10,190 nt of DNA from Acidobacteriota bacterium (GCA_027297005.1 JAPUIN010000431.1:1-10190); one strand, 5' to 3'; counted from the first letter of the stretch, positions 1 to 6,372 are shown. The notes: generated by a model not told the origin, from the sequence alone. Numbers and translations are program-made.

Positions 1-1044
1 GATTGTCCTCACCGCACCTCCGCTTTTGAAGCGGCTCCGTCCCAAGATGGCGATCGCGGATGGCAGCGTCCGAGCCTGGCATGCATCCAGAATCAGCGCG
101 GCGGGATTCCGCCCGATGACCTGTCGAATCCCGATGTAGGAGGTCGTGATGCGCGGGTTGATTTCGAGGATCACCGGCCCCGCGGGGCCGATCATCAGGT
201 CAACGCCAAGATAGCCGCGGCACCCGGAGACCGAGCGGGCCAGCGCCTTGACCGCGTCGACCGCCGCCAGGATCGCAGCCCCCGACATCGGGTGGGACCA
301 TCCCGATTCACCCCCCGTATAGATGGGCCGTCCGGTGCCAATGAGGTGCTGATGATTGAGACCGAGCGGCACCGCCCGGATCACACCCGTTCCTTCGTTG
401 CAACCGACCAGGACCGACACGCTGGCCGGCTCGCCCGGAACGAATTCCTGAACGAGAAGGTCCCCTCTCCGGGTTGCGCTCGCAACCGCCTCCAGCGCCG
501 GCTGAATCCGATCCGCTCGCCGGACGATCGTCACTCCGAGGCCACCGAAGCCGTCGCGTGGTTTGAGCACGAACGGTCGAGGACGGCGGCGAAGCACCGC
601 TGCGGCCCTGTCGCGACGGAGCAGAGTAGTCGTGGGCGTTGCGAGTCCGGCAGCTCGCAGGATCTCGTGAAGCCGCCATTTGTCGGTCGCCAGCCGCACG
701 ACGGCGGCGGACGGTCCCAGCAGAAGACGTCCCTCCTCCTCGACGATCCGGCAAAAGCGTGCGAGCAGACCGTCCCCTTCCGGTGCAATCACCAGGACGG
801 CGTTCGCTGCCCGCACGAGGGACCGAAACCGGGCGTTGCGGTGCGGCCCCGATTCGACCTGGTGCAGGCGGGGGCGGGAGCGTACGGCATGCTCCCGATG
901 GCCGAAAAGCACGATCTGCGTGCCGCGAATCGCCAGAAGATCACCGAGAACGGCATCCCGCATGGCACGCCCCTCAGCGATCAGGTGCTCTGGAATCGAT
1001 CGGCCGGGCGCCGATGTGAGATGCTCCATGATCAGGATCCTCAT
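1..1044 (-). CDS. ATP-grasp ligase, C1-coenzyme (MfnD-like) type, C-terminus beyond window
   Basis: I read this frame through to the left edge: 348 codons without a stop, starting at ATG 1044 with AGGAG (1053-1057) eight bases upstream. ATP-grasp hallmarks are visible. There is an ATP-binding lysine in FVLKPRDGFGG (residues 158-168, K161), the adenine-contacting strand VQEFVPGE (198-205), and the metal-binding end GVDLM (280-284) followed by VILEINPR (291-298; E294 and N296 are expected Mg ligands). The first 100 residues resemble a pre-ATP-grasp Rossmann-like domain. The enzyme should join an amine and a carboxylate with ATP hydrolysis. The closest families I recall are the archaeal tyramine-glutamate ligase MfnD group (COG1821) and the ATP-grasp proteins of bacterial tetrahydromethanopterin/methanofuran C1 clusters. 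The divergent HisA-like gene supports this. The ATP-grasp fold is secure; the substrate is inferred, and RimK-like or carbamoyl-phosphate-synthase-like ligases remain possible. Confidence 0.85.
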   Translation of the reverse strand, partial: MRILIMEHLTSAPGRSIPEHLIAEGRAMRDAVLGDLLAIRGTQIVLFGHREHAVRSRPRLHQVESGPHRNARFRSLVRAANAVLVIAPEGDGLLARFCRIVEEEGRLLLGPSAAVVRLATDKWRLHEILRAAGLATPTTTLLRRDRAAAVLRRRPRPFVLKPRDGFGGLGVTIVRRADRIQPALEAVASATRRGDLLVQEFVPGEPASVSVLVGCNEGTGVIRAVPLGLNHQHLIGTGRPIYTGGESGWSHPMSGAAILAAVDAVKALARSVSGCRGYLGVDLMIGPAGPVILEINPRITTSYIGIRQVIGRNPAALILDACQARTLPSAIAILGRSRFKSGGAVRTI

Positions 1045-1102
1045 GACAGAATCTCCTCGCCGGCGGCCCTGCCGGCGCCACGTTCCCTGAAGGGAGGCGG
1101 GG
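1045..1102. promoter_or_regulatory. Divergent intergenic region with GC-rich inverted repeat
   Basis: These 58 bp separate the divergent ATP-grasp and HisA-like starts. They hold a perfect 7-bp inverted repeat, CGCCGGC (1058-1064), six bases, GCCGGCG (1071-1077). Each gene's Shine-Dalgarno sequence lies beside it: AGGAG on minus at 1053-1057 and AGGGAGG on plus at 1091-1097. I see no convincing -35/-10 pair within the gap, so any promoters probably reach into the opposite coding sequence. The repeat could be a shared operator, but in GC-rich DNA it may also be chance. Confidence 0.4.
1091..1097 (+). promoter_or_regulatory. Ribosome binding site fixing a GTG start
   Basis: AGGGAGG lies five bases before GTG 1103 and sets the start of the HisA-like gene. 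Translation from this GTG gives the N-terminus MRIIPVIDLRGG, which matches the first beta strand of HisA-type barrels. Confidence 0.75.
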
Positions 1103-1867
1103 GTGCGGATTATACCGGTGATCGATCTGCGCGGCGGGCGCGCGGTCCGCGGGCAGAAGGGGGAGCGGCGTTCGTACCTGCCGGTGCGGAGTCATATGCG
1201 CGGGGGGCCTCTCGAAGATCTTTCTGATCCCGTCGTCCTGGCCGAGGCTTACAGCCAGGCGATCGGCAGCGGCCTTCTCTACATCGCCGATCTCGATCGT
1301 CTCCAAGGCACCGGGTGCAACGATCACACTGTCGCGGGGCTCATGGCGGCAGATCCGGATCGAATCATCCTGCTCGACGACGGTCAACCGGAGGCCCATG
1401 AGGCGCCGGCCTCAGCCGCGAACCTTCAAATCAATCCGATCGTTTCGACGGAGACTCTCGGCTCGCTGGACCAACTCCACGCGACGCCACAGGGCATCAT
1501 GACTGGCGAACGCATCCTGAGTCTCGACCTCGACGACTCAGGCCTGGTGGCGCGATCGAGTGTGATCGCGGCGATGCATGAGATCGATTTACTGCGTGAG
1601 GCCTGGCGCAGAGGAATGCGGCGCGCAATCCTCCTTGCCCTGGATCGGGTCGGCACATCCGGTGGCCTGCAGCGGGATCGCCTGAGACGCCTGCGCGATG
1701 CGGTGCCGGATATCGACCTGATGGTGGGTGGAGGGATCGCCGGGATGGATGACCTGATCTACTTGAGGGAACACGGATTTTACGGCGCGCTCGTGGCAAC
1801 CGCCCTGCATGACGGCCGGCTCGTGCCGGAGGATCTCCGCTCGGCCGGATTCACCCGTACGGTCTGA
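1103..1867 (+). CDS. HisA/HisF-related TIM-barrel protein (COG1411-like)
   Basis: This 254-residue protein has the HisA half-barrel plan. Strand 1 is IIPVIDLRGG (residues 3-12) with the catalytic-type D8. The strand-7 phosphate loop is MVGGGIAGMDD (207-217) and the strand-8 segment is GALVATAL (228-235). It differs from real HisA: after strand 1 it has GERRSYLPVRS (20-30), and strand 5 reads LSLDLDD (139-145). The GxRxxYxP-type segment is what I recall from COG1411, proteins related to proFAR isomerase found in methanogens and methylotrophic bacteria with methanopterin-linked C1 genes. The reaction is unknown; a phosphorylated small-molecule substrate is likely from the phosphate loop. No other histidine gene is nearby, and the divergent ATP-grasp gene fits a C1-coenzyme role. 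It converges on rqcH with a 17-bp gap and no obvious terminator. The family is confident; a role in methanopterin or methanofuran synthesis is inference. Confidence 0.85.
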   Translation: MRIIPVIDLRGGRAVRGQKGERRSYLPVRSHMRGGPLEDLSDPVVLAEAYSQAIGSGLLYIADLDRLQGTGCNDHTVAGLMAADPDRIILLDDGQPEAHEAPASAANLQINPIVSTETLGSLDQLHATPQGIMTGERILSLDLDDSGLVARSSVIAAMHEIDLLREAWRRGMRRAILLALDRVGTSGGLQRDRLRRLRDAVPDIDLMVGGGIAGMDDLIYLREHGFYGALVATALHDGRLVPEDLRSAGFTRTV

Positions 1868-1884
1868 TCACGGACGGTCGCGCT

Positions 1885-3654
1885 TCAGAGGTCCTCGACA
1901 CTCGAGATCGGGAGGCGCGGCGCCACCTGGATCGACTGGAAGCGCCGGATGAGCACCTGGCCGCGCGGCATTCCCTTGCGTTTGTGGACGTGCTTGCGCT
2001 GGGTGTAGTGCACCTCGACCTTCGTGTCGGATCGGGCGCCGCTGTAGTACGCCGCAATCGACGCCGCCGTGCGCAGGGTCGCGTCCGGAATCTTCTTCAG
2101 GCGCTGCGGATTCCGCACGATGACGTGGGCGCCCGAATGGCCGGCGACGTGCATCCAGAAATCCCAGGGAGAGGCGACCCGGAAGGTCAGGGTGTCGTTC
2201 TCCTCGCCGCTCTTGCCGACCAGGATGTCGAATCCTTCGCGCGTCGAGTAGCGCCGTACCCGCGCCGGCACTTCCTTCTTCGGCGAAGGTTTTCCTTTCT
2301 TAGTCTTGCGGGGCGCGTGCACGAGCCCGAGCCGCGCCATCTCCCCGCGCAGGGTATCCAGATCGTCCATGCCGGCGGCCTCTCGCGCACGTCCTGAGAG
2401 AGTCTGCCACTCTTCGAACCTGGTTTCCGCCGCCCTCAGCCTCCTTTCAATGAACCCGATGCCACGCTTCCCTTTCTTGTAACGGGAGAAAAGAGAGTCG
2501 GCATTCTCCTGCAGGGATCGGGCGGGATCGATCAGGATATCCAGCGGGTCCCCATCGGGATCGTACGGGTTTGGGACGATCACCGATTTGCCGTCGATGC
2601 GAGCTATCGAGAGGCCGGCCAGCAGTGCCTCCCCCCATTCTCGGAAGCGCTCGCATTCACCGGCCCGATTCCTCTCACCGCGAAGTTTGCCGAGGAGCGT
2701 CTCGAGCCGAGACATTTCGCGTCGTACGAGCGCCTCATGATGTGCCCGATCCGCCAAGAAGTCACGCAACCGCTCGAGCAACCCGAACCCCGTGGCCGAC
2801 GCCCGCGATGGGCTCTCGAAGGGGGTCGCGTGATATCCACCGTCCGCGTCGAGCGACGGCAGCCTGAAAGGCGCGACCAGAAGGTCGTCCCGCCCCACCT
2901 CCTCACCCTCCTGCAGATCCTCGAGTTGCCGGCGAGAATAGACGGTCGGCGACCAGGCCCCGGCGGCGTCCGACTCGAGAATAGCTTCGAGCCGCTGCCA
3001 GGCCACCTCGGGTGGATCATCCACCGGCCCGGCGCTCATATCACGCATGAGCTGGGGGCTCAGATGCTGGAGAAATGAGAAAGCATCGTCGAACCGCTCC
3101 CGGATGTACGGCAGGGCCTTCCTCCCCGCGGGGATCCCCTCGTAAAGTTCGCGCCCCGGAGGCTTCCGGTAAGCCACGCCTACGGCAGGCGCCCGAAAGG
3201 CGCTCCGCAGTTTTCTGGCGTGGGCCAGGATGCCACCCGAGGGATCCAAGCAGTACAGGTTCGAAGAGCGGCCGAGGATCTCCAGCACGAGACGCCGTTC
3301 GCCGCGAGCCGCCCCGTCCGACCCGGCCCGGCCGACTGGCGACCGGAAGCGCAACTCCAGGACCCGATCCCAGCGATCCGGCTCAATCGTCTCGAGGATC
3401 GCTCCGCCCAGCTCATGGTCCAGAAAGGCGCCGAACGGATCGGGGGCCAACTCGCGCTGGCGCCCGGACTCCGGTCCGAGAAGATGGACGCGAGGGAACT
3501 CCGGACGGACGGAGATCAGGAGATTATCGCGGCGGGATGTGGCAAACCGGAGAAGGTAGCGGTGATGCCCCAGACAGGCAATGCGGAGGAGTTCTTGCTG
3601 GAGGAGCCTCCCGGCGATCTCACCGGCCACCGCGTGCAGGAGGAACAGATCCAT
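1885..3654 (-). CDS. rqcH: RqcH / NFACT-family ribosome quality control protein
   Basis: At 589 residues this has the full length of bacterial NFACT proteins, formerly annotated as fibronectin-binding. The family binds stalled 50S-peptidyl-tRNA complexes and adds C-terminal alanine tails that mark nascent chains for degradation. The N-terminal NFACT-N domain spans about residues 1-200 and carries a DR pair at D96-R97 (WDRVLELRF), in the position of the D97-R98 motif needed for tailing in Bacillus RqcH. Charged helical stretches fit the coiled-coil arms at about 290-345 and 390-445. A lysine-rich linker follows (450-460). The C-terminal NFACT-R domain (about 465-585) has DFWMHVAGHSGAHVIVRNP (498-516), the family's DxWxH...GxHV motif. 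The ATG at 3654 lies 18 bases after the carD stop and has only a weak AGGGG upstream, so translation probably depends on carD. The RqcH role is family knowledge; the intact DR motif suggests an active protein. Confidence 0.93.
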   Translation of the reverse strand: MDLFLLHAVAGEIAGRLLQQELLRIACLGHHRYLLRFATSRRDNLLISVRPEFPRVHLLGPESGRQRELAPDPFGAFLDHELGGAILETIEPDRWDRVLELRFRSPVGRAGSDGAARGERRLVLEILGRSSNLYCLDPSGGILAHARKLRSAFRAPAVGVAYRKPPGRELYEGIPAGRKALPYIRERFDDAFSFLQHLSPQLMRDMSAGPVDDPPEVAWQRLEAILESDAAGAWSPTVYSRRQLEDLQEGEEVGRDDLLVAPFRLPSLDADGGYHATPFESPSRASATGFGLLERLRDFLADRAHHEALVRREMSRLETLLGKLRGERNRAGECERFREWGEALLAGLSIARIDGKSVIVPNPYDPDGDPLDILIDPARSLQENADSLFSRYKKGKRGIGFIERRLRAAETRFEEWQTLSGRAREAAGMDDLDTLRGEMARLGLVHAPRKTKKGKPSPKKEVPARVRRYSTREGFDILVGKSGEENDTLTFRVASPWDFWMHVAGHSGAHVIVRNPQRLKKIPDATLRTAASIAAYYSGARSDTKVEVHYTQRKHVHKRKGMPRGQVLIRRFQSIQVAPRLPISSVEDL

Positions 3655-3667
3655 CGCCCCTGGGGCG
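3655..3667. repeat. 13-bp palindrome at the carD-rqcH junction
   Basis: CGCCCC (3655-3660), T, GGGGCG (3662-3667) forms a perfect inverted repeat directly before the rqcH ATG. It covers the only Shine-Dalgarno-like bases (AGGGG on minus). In RNA it would fold as a 5-bp stem with a 3-base loop, which could limit rqcH initiation unless ribosomes arrive from carD. The function is inference. Confidence 0.4.
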
Positions 3668-3672
3668 AACGC

Positions 3673-4185
3673 TCAGAGTGCCTGGACTTGCTTGAAGCCG
3701 ACGGAGAGCGCCTTGTCGATCCGTTCCTCGACGTCGGCCGCCTTGGTCCTCTCGACCTCCGCGATCTCGCTGACGATGAGATAGCGGGCCTTGTCGAGCA
3801 TCCGGCGCTCACGGTAGGACAGGGTCTTCTGCAGGGCGAGGTGGCTGAGGCTCTTGAAGACCAGCGCGACCTCGGTGATCGACCCTGTCCGCATCTTGTC
3901 GGAATTTTCCTGAAAGCGGCCCTTCCAGTCGTCATAAATCTTGAGCCGTTTGTCCTTGAGACTGTCGAAGACAGTCTCAACCTCCTTCTTGCTCACGATC
4001 CGCCTCAACCCCACGTTGTCAACGTTGCTGCGGGGCACCATCACCGTGCTGTCGTTCGAGACGATCCGAAGGCTGAGGAACTCCTCCTCTTTCACTTGCT
4101 CGCCCATCGTGCGCTTCTCGATACTCTCGATGATCCCGAGACCATGGTTGGGGTACACAACCTTATCGCCAATCTTGAATCCCAA
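3673..4185 (-). CDS. carD: CarD/CdnL family RNA polymerase-binding transcription factor
   Basis: CarD/CdnL proteins bind the RNA polymerase beta subunit and stabilise open promoter complexes. From TTG 4185 the product has 170 residues, the usual length of the family. The N-terminal Tudor-like RNAP-interacting domain begins MGFKIGDKVVYPNHGLG and runs to about residue 60. The C-terminal helical DNA-binding part follows, with W87 (DDWKGRFQENSDK) where the family has the tryptophan that wedges into the upstream edge of the bubble, then LSYRERRMLDKAR near the end. An in-frame ATG at 4281 would add 32 residues, but it lies upstream of the promoter found here and lacks CarD similarity. GGAGG (4193-4197) supports the TTG. 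The gene leads a likely operon with rqcH. It is a stand-alone CdnL-type protein without the HMGA-like tail of Myxococcus CarD. Confidence 0.93.
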   Translation of the reverse strand: MGFKIGDKVVYPNHGLGIIESIEKRTMGEQVKEEEFLSLRIVSNDSTVMVPRSNVDNVGLRRIVSKKEVETVFDSLKDKRLKIYDDWKGRFQENSDKMRTGSITEVALVFKSLSHLALQKTLSYRERRMLDKARYLIVSEIAEVERTKAADVEERIDKALSVGFKQVQAL

Positions 4186-4192
4186 GGGCTTG

Positions 4193-4197
4193 CCTCC
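4193..4197 (-). promoter_or_regulatory. Ribosome binding site selecting the carD TTG start
   Basis: GGAGG on the minus strand lies seven bases upstream of TTG 4185, ideal spacing. With the promoter further upstream, it fixes the CarD start at MGFKIGDKVVY, the normal N-terminus of the family. Confidence 0.8.
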
Positions 4198-4246
4198 GAA
4201 TAAGTCCTGGCACAACTGAGGGGCCGCTGTGCGGAAGTAGGTGCAA

Positions 4247-4275
4247 ATAATACCAAAAATCGACCTCCAAGTCAA
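4247..4275 (-). promoter_or_regulatory. Sigma-70-type promoter for carD-rqcH
   Basis: On the minus strand the -35 box TTGACT (4270-4275) and the -10 box TATTAT (4247-4252) are separated by exactly 17 bases. Each differs from consensus at one position. The AT-rich -10 stands out from its GC-rich surroundings. Transcription would start near 4240, leaving a leader of about 55 bases before the carD TTG. Confidence 0.75.
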
Positions 4276-4296
4276 CCGCACCCCCGGAACAGGGCT

Positions 4297-4312
4297 AGAA
4301 TGCTGGCATTCT
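4297..4312. promoter_or_regulatory. Perfect inverted repeat before the DUF72 gene, possible operator
   Basis: AGAATGC (4297-4303), TG, GCATTCT (4306-4312) is a perfect 7-bp inverted repeat with a 2-base spacer. It ends just before the GGAGG ribosome binding site (4313-4317) of the DUF72 gene. A -10-like TAGAAT (4296-4301) overlaps its left arm, but no good -35 is visible. It could be an operator, or part of the initiation region. This is sequence-level evidence only. Confidence 0.45.
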
Positions 4313-4325
4313 GGAGGTTTCCGGC

Positions 4326-5306
4326 ATGATCAGAGTAGGGACCGCCGGGTGGGATTATCCCGACTGGGATGGGGTCGTTTACCCTTCTCCACGGTCCCGT
4401 TCATTCGATCGGCTGCGCTTTATCTCCGACTATTTCGATGCGGTCGAGTTGAACGTGACCTTCTATCGGCAGCCTGACCGGCGGCAGGTGGCCGCCTGGG
4501 TGGAACGGCTCGAGGATCGGACCGATTTCCGCTTCACAGCCAAGCTGCACCGGTCGCTGACTCACCCGCGGGGGAGTGGCGTCGGGTCGGAGCAGGATCC
4601 CTGGGGCCGGGAAGGGGGAGAAAAACGCGCCTGGAGCGCCGCCGCGCAGGACTGTCCCGCTTCCGCCGGTGGCGGCCTCGGCAATGCAGCGGAGATGTTC
4701 CGTGAAGGGATCGACCCCCTGGTCCGGGCCGGTCGTCTGCTGGCCGTGTTGATGCAATTCCCACAGTCGTTCGACCGCCGGCTGCATCATCGGGAGCACC
4801 TCCAAACCCTCGCGTCCCTGCTCCGGGGACTACCGCTGGTGGCGGAATTCCGGCACCGCAGCTGGAACGAAGAGGCGATTCTCGACGATCTGCGTCGATG
4901 GGGTATCGGCTTCTGCAATATCGATCAGCCGAGTCTCGGCGCTACGATGCCGCCGACATCCCATGCCACGTCATCGATCGCCTATATCCGGCTGCATGGA
5001 CGGAACGCCCGCAACTGGTTCCGGCGCTCGGCGCGGCCGTTCGAGCGCTACGATTATCTCTACTCGATGGAGGAGCTCGACCCCTGGATCAGGAGGATCA
5101 AGGATCTGGCGGGCGCGGTCGAGCAGGTTGTCGTCATCGCCAACAACCACTATCGCGGCAAAGGCCCGGCCAACGGCCTGATGATGAAATCGGCGCTGGA
5201 GCGCCGCAGGGTCGACGCCCCATCGACATTGGTCGAGGCTTACCCGGCACTGGAGGGGCGGGTGGTCACCAAACGGCACTCCCCAGAACAGGGTCGTCTG
5301 TTCTAG
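4326..5306 (+). CDS. DUF72 (YecE-like) TIM-barrel protein
   Basis: The start ATG 4326 has GGAGG eight bases upstream. The 326 residues follow the DUF72 pattern: VGTAGWDYPDW (4-14), YFDAVELNVTFYR (36-48), FRFTAKLHRSLTH (68-80), LMQFPQSF (142-149), AEFRHRSW (173-180), the DQP segment (200-202), YIRLHGRN (220-227), YLYSMEEL (244-251) and the NNH motif (273-275). DUF72 proteins are widespread TIM barrels distantly resembling sugar-phosphate isomerases or endonucleases; no reaction is established. Residues 84-120 form a Gly/Ala/Ser-rich, low-complexity stretch that looks longer than usual at this loop. The protein ends in QGRLF, which resembles the sliding-clamp-binding pattern QxxLF. It is divergent from carD and convergent with the radical SAM gene, so it is probably a single-gene unit. 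Family confident, function unknown. Confidence 0.92.
   Translation: MIRVGTAGWDYPDWDGVVYPSPRSRSFDRLRFISDYFDAVELNVTFYRQPDRRQVAAWVERLEDRTDFRFTAKLHRSLTHPRGSGVGSEQDPWGREGGEKRAWSAAAQDCPASAGGGLGNAAEMFREGIDPLVRAGRLLAVLMQFPQSFDRRLHHREHLQTLASLLRGLPLVAEFRHRSWNEEAILDDLRRWGIGFCNIDQPSLGATMPPTSHATSSIAYIRLHGRNARNWFRRSARPFERYDYLYSMEELDPWIRRIKDLAGAVEQVVVIANNHYRGKGPANGLMMKSALERRRVDAPSTLVEAYPALEGRVVTKRHSPEQGRLF
5285..5304. terminator. Hairpin over the DUF72 stop codon, weak terminator candidate
   Basis: AGAACAG (5285-5291), GGTCGT, CTGTTCT (5298-5304) is a perfect 7-bp stem with a 6-base loop. It ends on the first base of the TAG stop. No T-tract follows on either strand, so it is not a classical intrinsic terminator. 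It lies between convergent genes, where a bidirectional stop is expected, and no other hairpin is obvious in the 55-bp gap 5307-5361. Confidence 0.35.
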
Positions 5307-5361
5307 TGTCCCGTCTCTGAAATCGTATTCACACCAAGGTCGTTGCGGCACCCGATCCGAT

Positions 5362-6372
5362 TCAGGTCGGCCCGACCCGCGCCGGGACCTCGAGCCGTTT
5401 GGAGTTGACCACGATCTCACGGGTCCTGTGGATCGTGCAGCTGCCACAAAGCGGGAGTCCGGCCAGATCACGCGCGATGTAGCGCCCGCGGATTTCGCGG
5501 GCCACGGAATCGTTCCAGACCTCGCGAACGCTGCTGCGCGCCACATTTCCTAGAACCTGCGTACGGCTGTAATCGACGCAGCAAAGAACCATATCGCCGT
5601 TGAACAGGATGTACGCCTGCCGGAACGGCCTCGGACAGTTGTCGTACGGCTCCATGCTGCCGGAGGGGTTGAGATCGTCGGCGTCCCTGATGTGCCCGCC
5701 ACGGTTTTCCAGCGTGGTGTATTTCGACGAAATTCCCCGGGATCTCCAGAACTGCACGGCCGCGCGAACGTCGACGAGTGCCGTGTCGACCATGGTGACC
5801 CAAAGCTTCGGTCTTTCCTGCCGACGCAGTCGCTGCATGGCGGCGAACCCCAGGACATTGCCGACCGTCCTTCCCAGCCTCATGTTGCCCCGCATCGTCT
5901 TCTCATACGCGCCTGGATCGATACCCTGAACGGAGACATAGATCTCGTGAAGCCCTTCCCCGAGCTCGAGGATCTGCCCGGCGAGGTCAGGGGTGAGGTA
6001 ATGCCCATTCGTGGTGAGCACGACCCGGGCATCGGGCACCCGCCGGTTAATCTCGCGGATTCTGGAGACGATCTCGCGATCCAGAAGCGGCTCGTTCATC
6101 AGGTACGGGCTGATCCGCCGGACCCCATGCTCGGCCGACTCGTCGAGGATTCTTGAGAAGAGATCAGGCGCCATGCGACCGCGAGGCTGCGTGTCATGGG
6201 TCGCACCGTACGGGCAGAACACGCAATCCGCGTTGCATCCGGTCACCGTCTGGATCTGGATCGCCCGCGGGAAATCGGGGACCGGGCGGCGCGTCAGGCG
6301 GTTCGCGAGACGCAGGAAGGACCCGTCGTCGTCCCGATCCATGTAATAGCGCCTGATCTTGAAAAGACTCAC
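5362..6372 (-). CDS. Radical SAM protein with SPASM-like C-terminal domain
   Basis: At 336 residues this has the radical SAM cluster motif CNADCVFC (C46, C50, C53), which binds the [4Fe-4S] cluster that cleaves S-adenosylmethionine. Later barrel strands include SPYLMNEPLLD (88-98), VVLTTNGHYLT (117-127) and IYVSVQG (144-150). The C-terminal part is SPASM-like: C246, ILFNGDMVLCC (255-265), then LGNV, a VREVWN segment and LCGSC (308-312). The four candidate ligand positions (C246, C264 or C265, C309, C312) would suit one auxiliary cluster. SPASM enzymes modify peptides, sugars or cofactors; no precursor peptide is visible nearby. The GTG start at 6372 overlaps the preceding glycosyltransferase stop by 4 nt (GTGA). 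ATG 6342 is an alternative that would lose 10 residues. As the last gene of an envelope operon it may act on a glycan or lipid intermediate, which is inference. Confidence 0.88.
   Translation of the reverse strand: MSLFKIRRYYMDRDDDGSFLRLANRLTRRPVPDFPRAIQIQTVTGCNADCVFCPYGATHDTQPRGRMAPDLFSRILDESAEHGVRRISPYLMNEPLLDREIVSRIREINRRVPDARVVLTTNGHYLTPDLAGQILELGEGLHEIYVSVQGIDPGAYEKTMRGNMRLGRTVGNVLGFAAMQRLRRQERPKLWVTMVDTALVDVRAAVQFWRSRGISSKYTTLENRGGHIRDADDLNPSGSMEPYDNCPRPFRQAYILFNGDMVLCCVDYSRTQVLGNVARSSVREVWNDSVAREIRGRYIARDLAGLPLCGSCTIHRTREIVVNSKRLEVPARVGPT

Noticed and set aside
1058..1077. Inverted repeat as a terminator or riboswitch
   Set aside because: There is no T-tract and too little space for a riboswitch; it lies between divergent starts, so only an operator role is plausible.
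292..1227. Long plus-strand open frame of 311 codons
   Set aside because: It lies opposite the ATP-grasp gene, whose motifs are clear, and runs into the HisA-like gene in another frame. Its composition (Arg, Gly, Pro, His) is that of an antisense shadow in GC-rich DNA.
974..1399. Minus-strand open frame of 141 codons opposite the HisA-like gene
   Set aside because: It overlaps the ATP-grasp start and the intergenic region, and its translation has no family features.
1103..1867. Genuine histidine-biosynthesis hisA
   Set aside because: The strand-5 and strand-6 catalytic segments and the loop after strand 1 differ from HisA, and no other his gene is present.
3220..4203. Plus-strand open frame of 327 codons
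   Set aside because: It is antisense to both rqcH and carD and spans their junction. It shows no recognisable domain, while both minus-strand products have full family motifs.
4186..4281. N-terminal extension of CarD from the ATG at 4281
   Set aside because: The ATG is upstream of the -35 box of the carD promoter, and the added residues have no CarD similarity. TTG 4185 has an ideal ribosome binding site.
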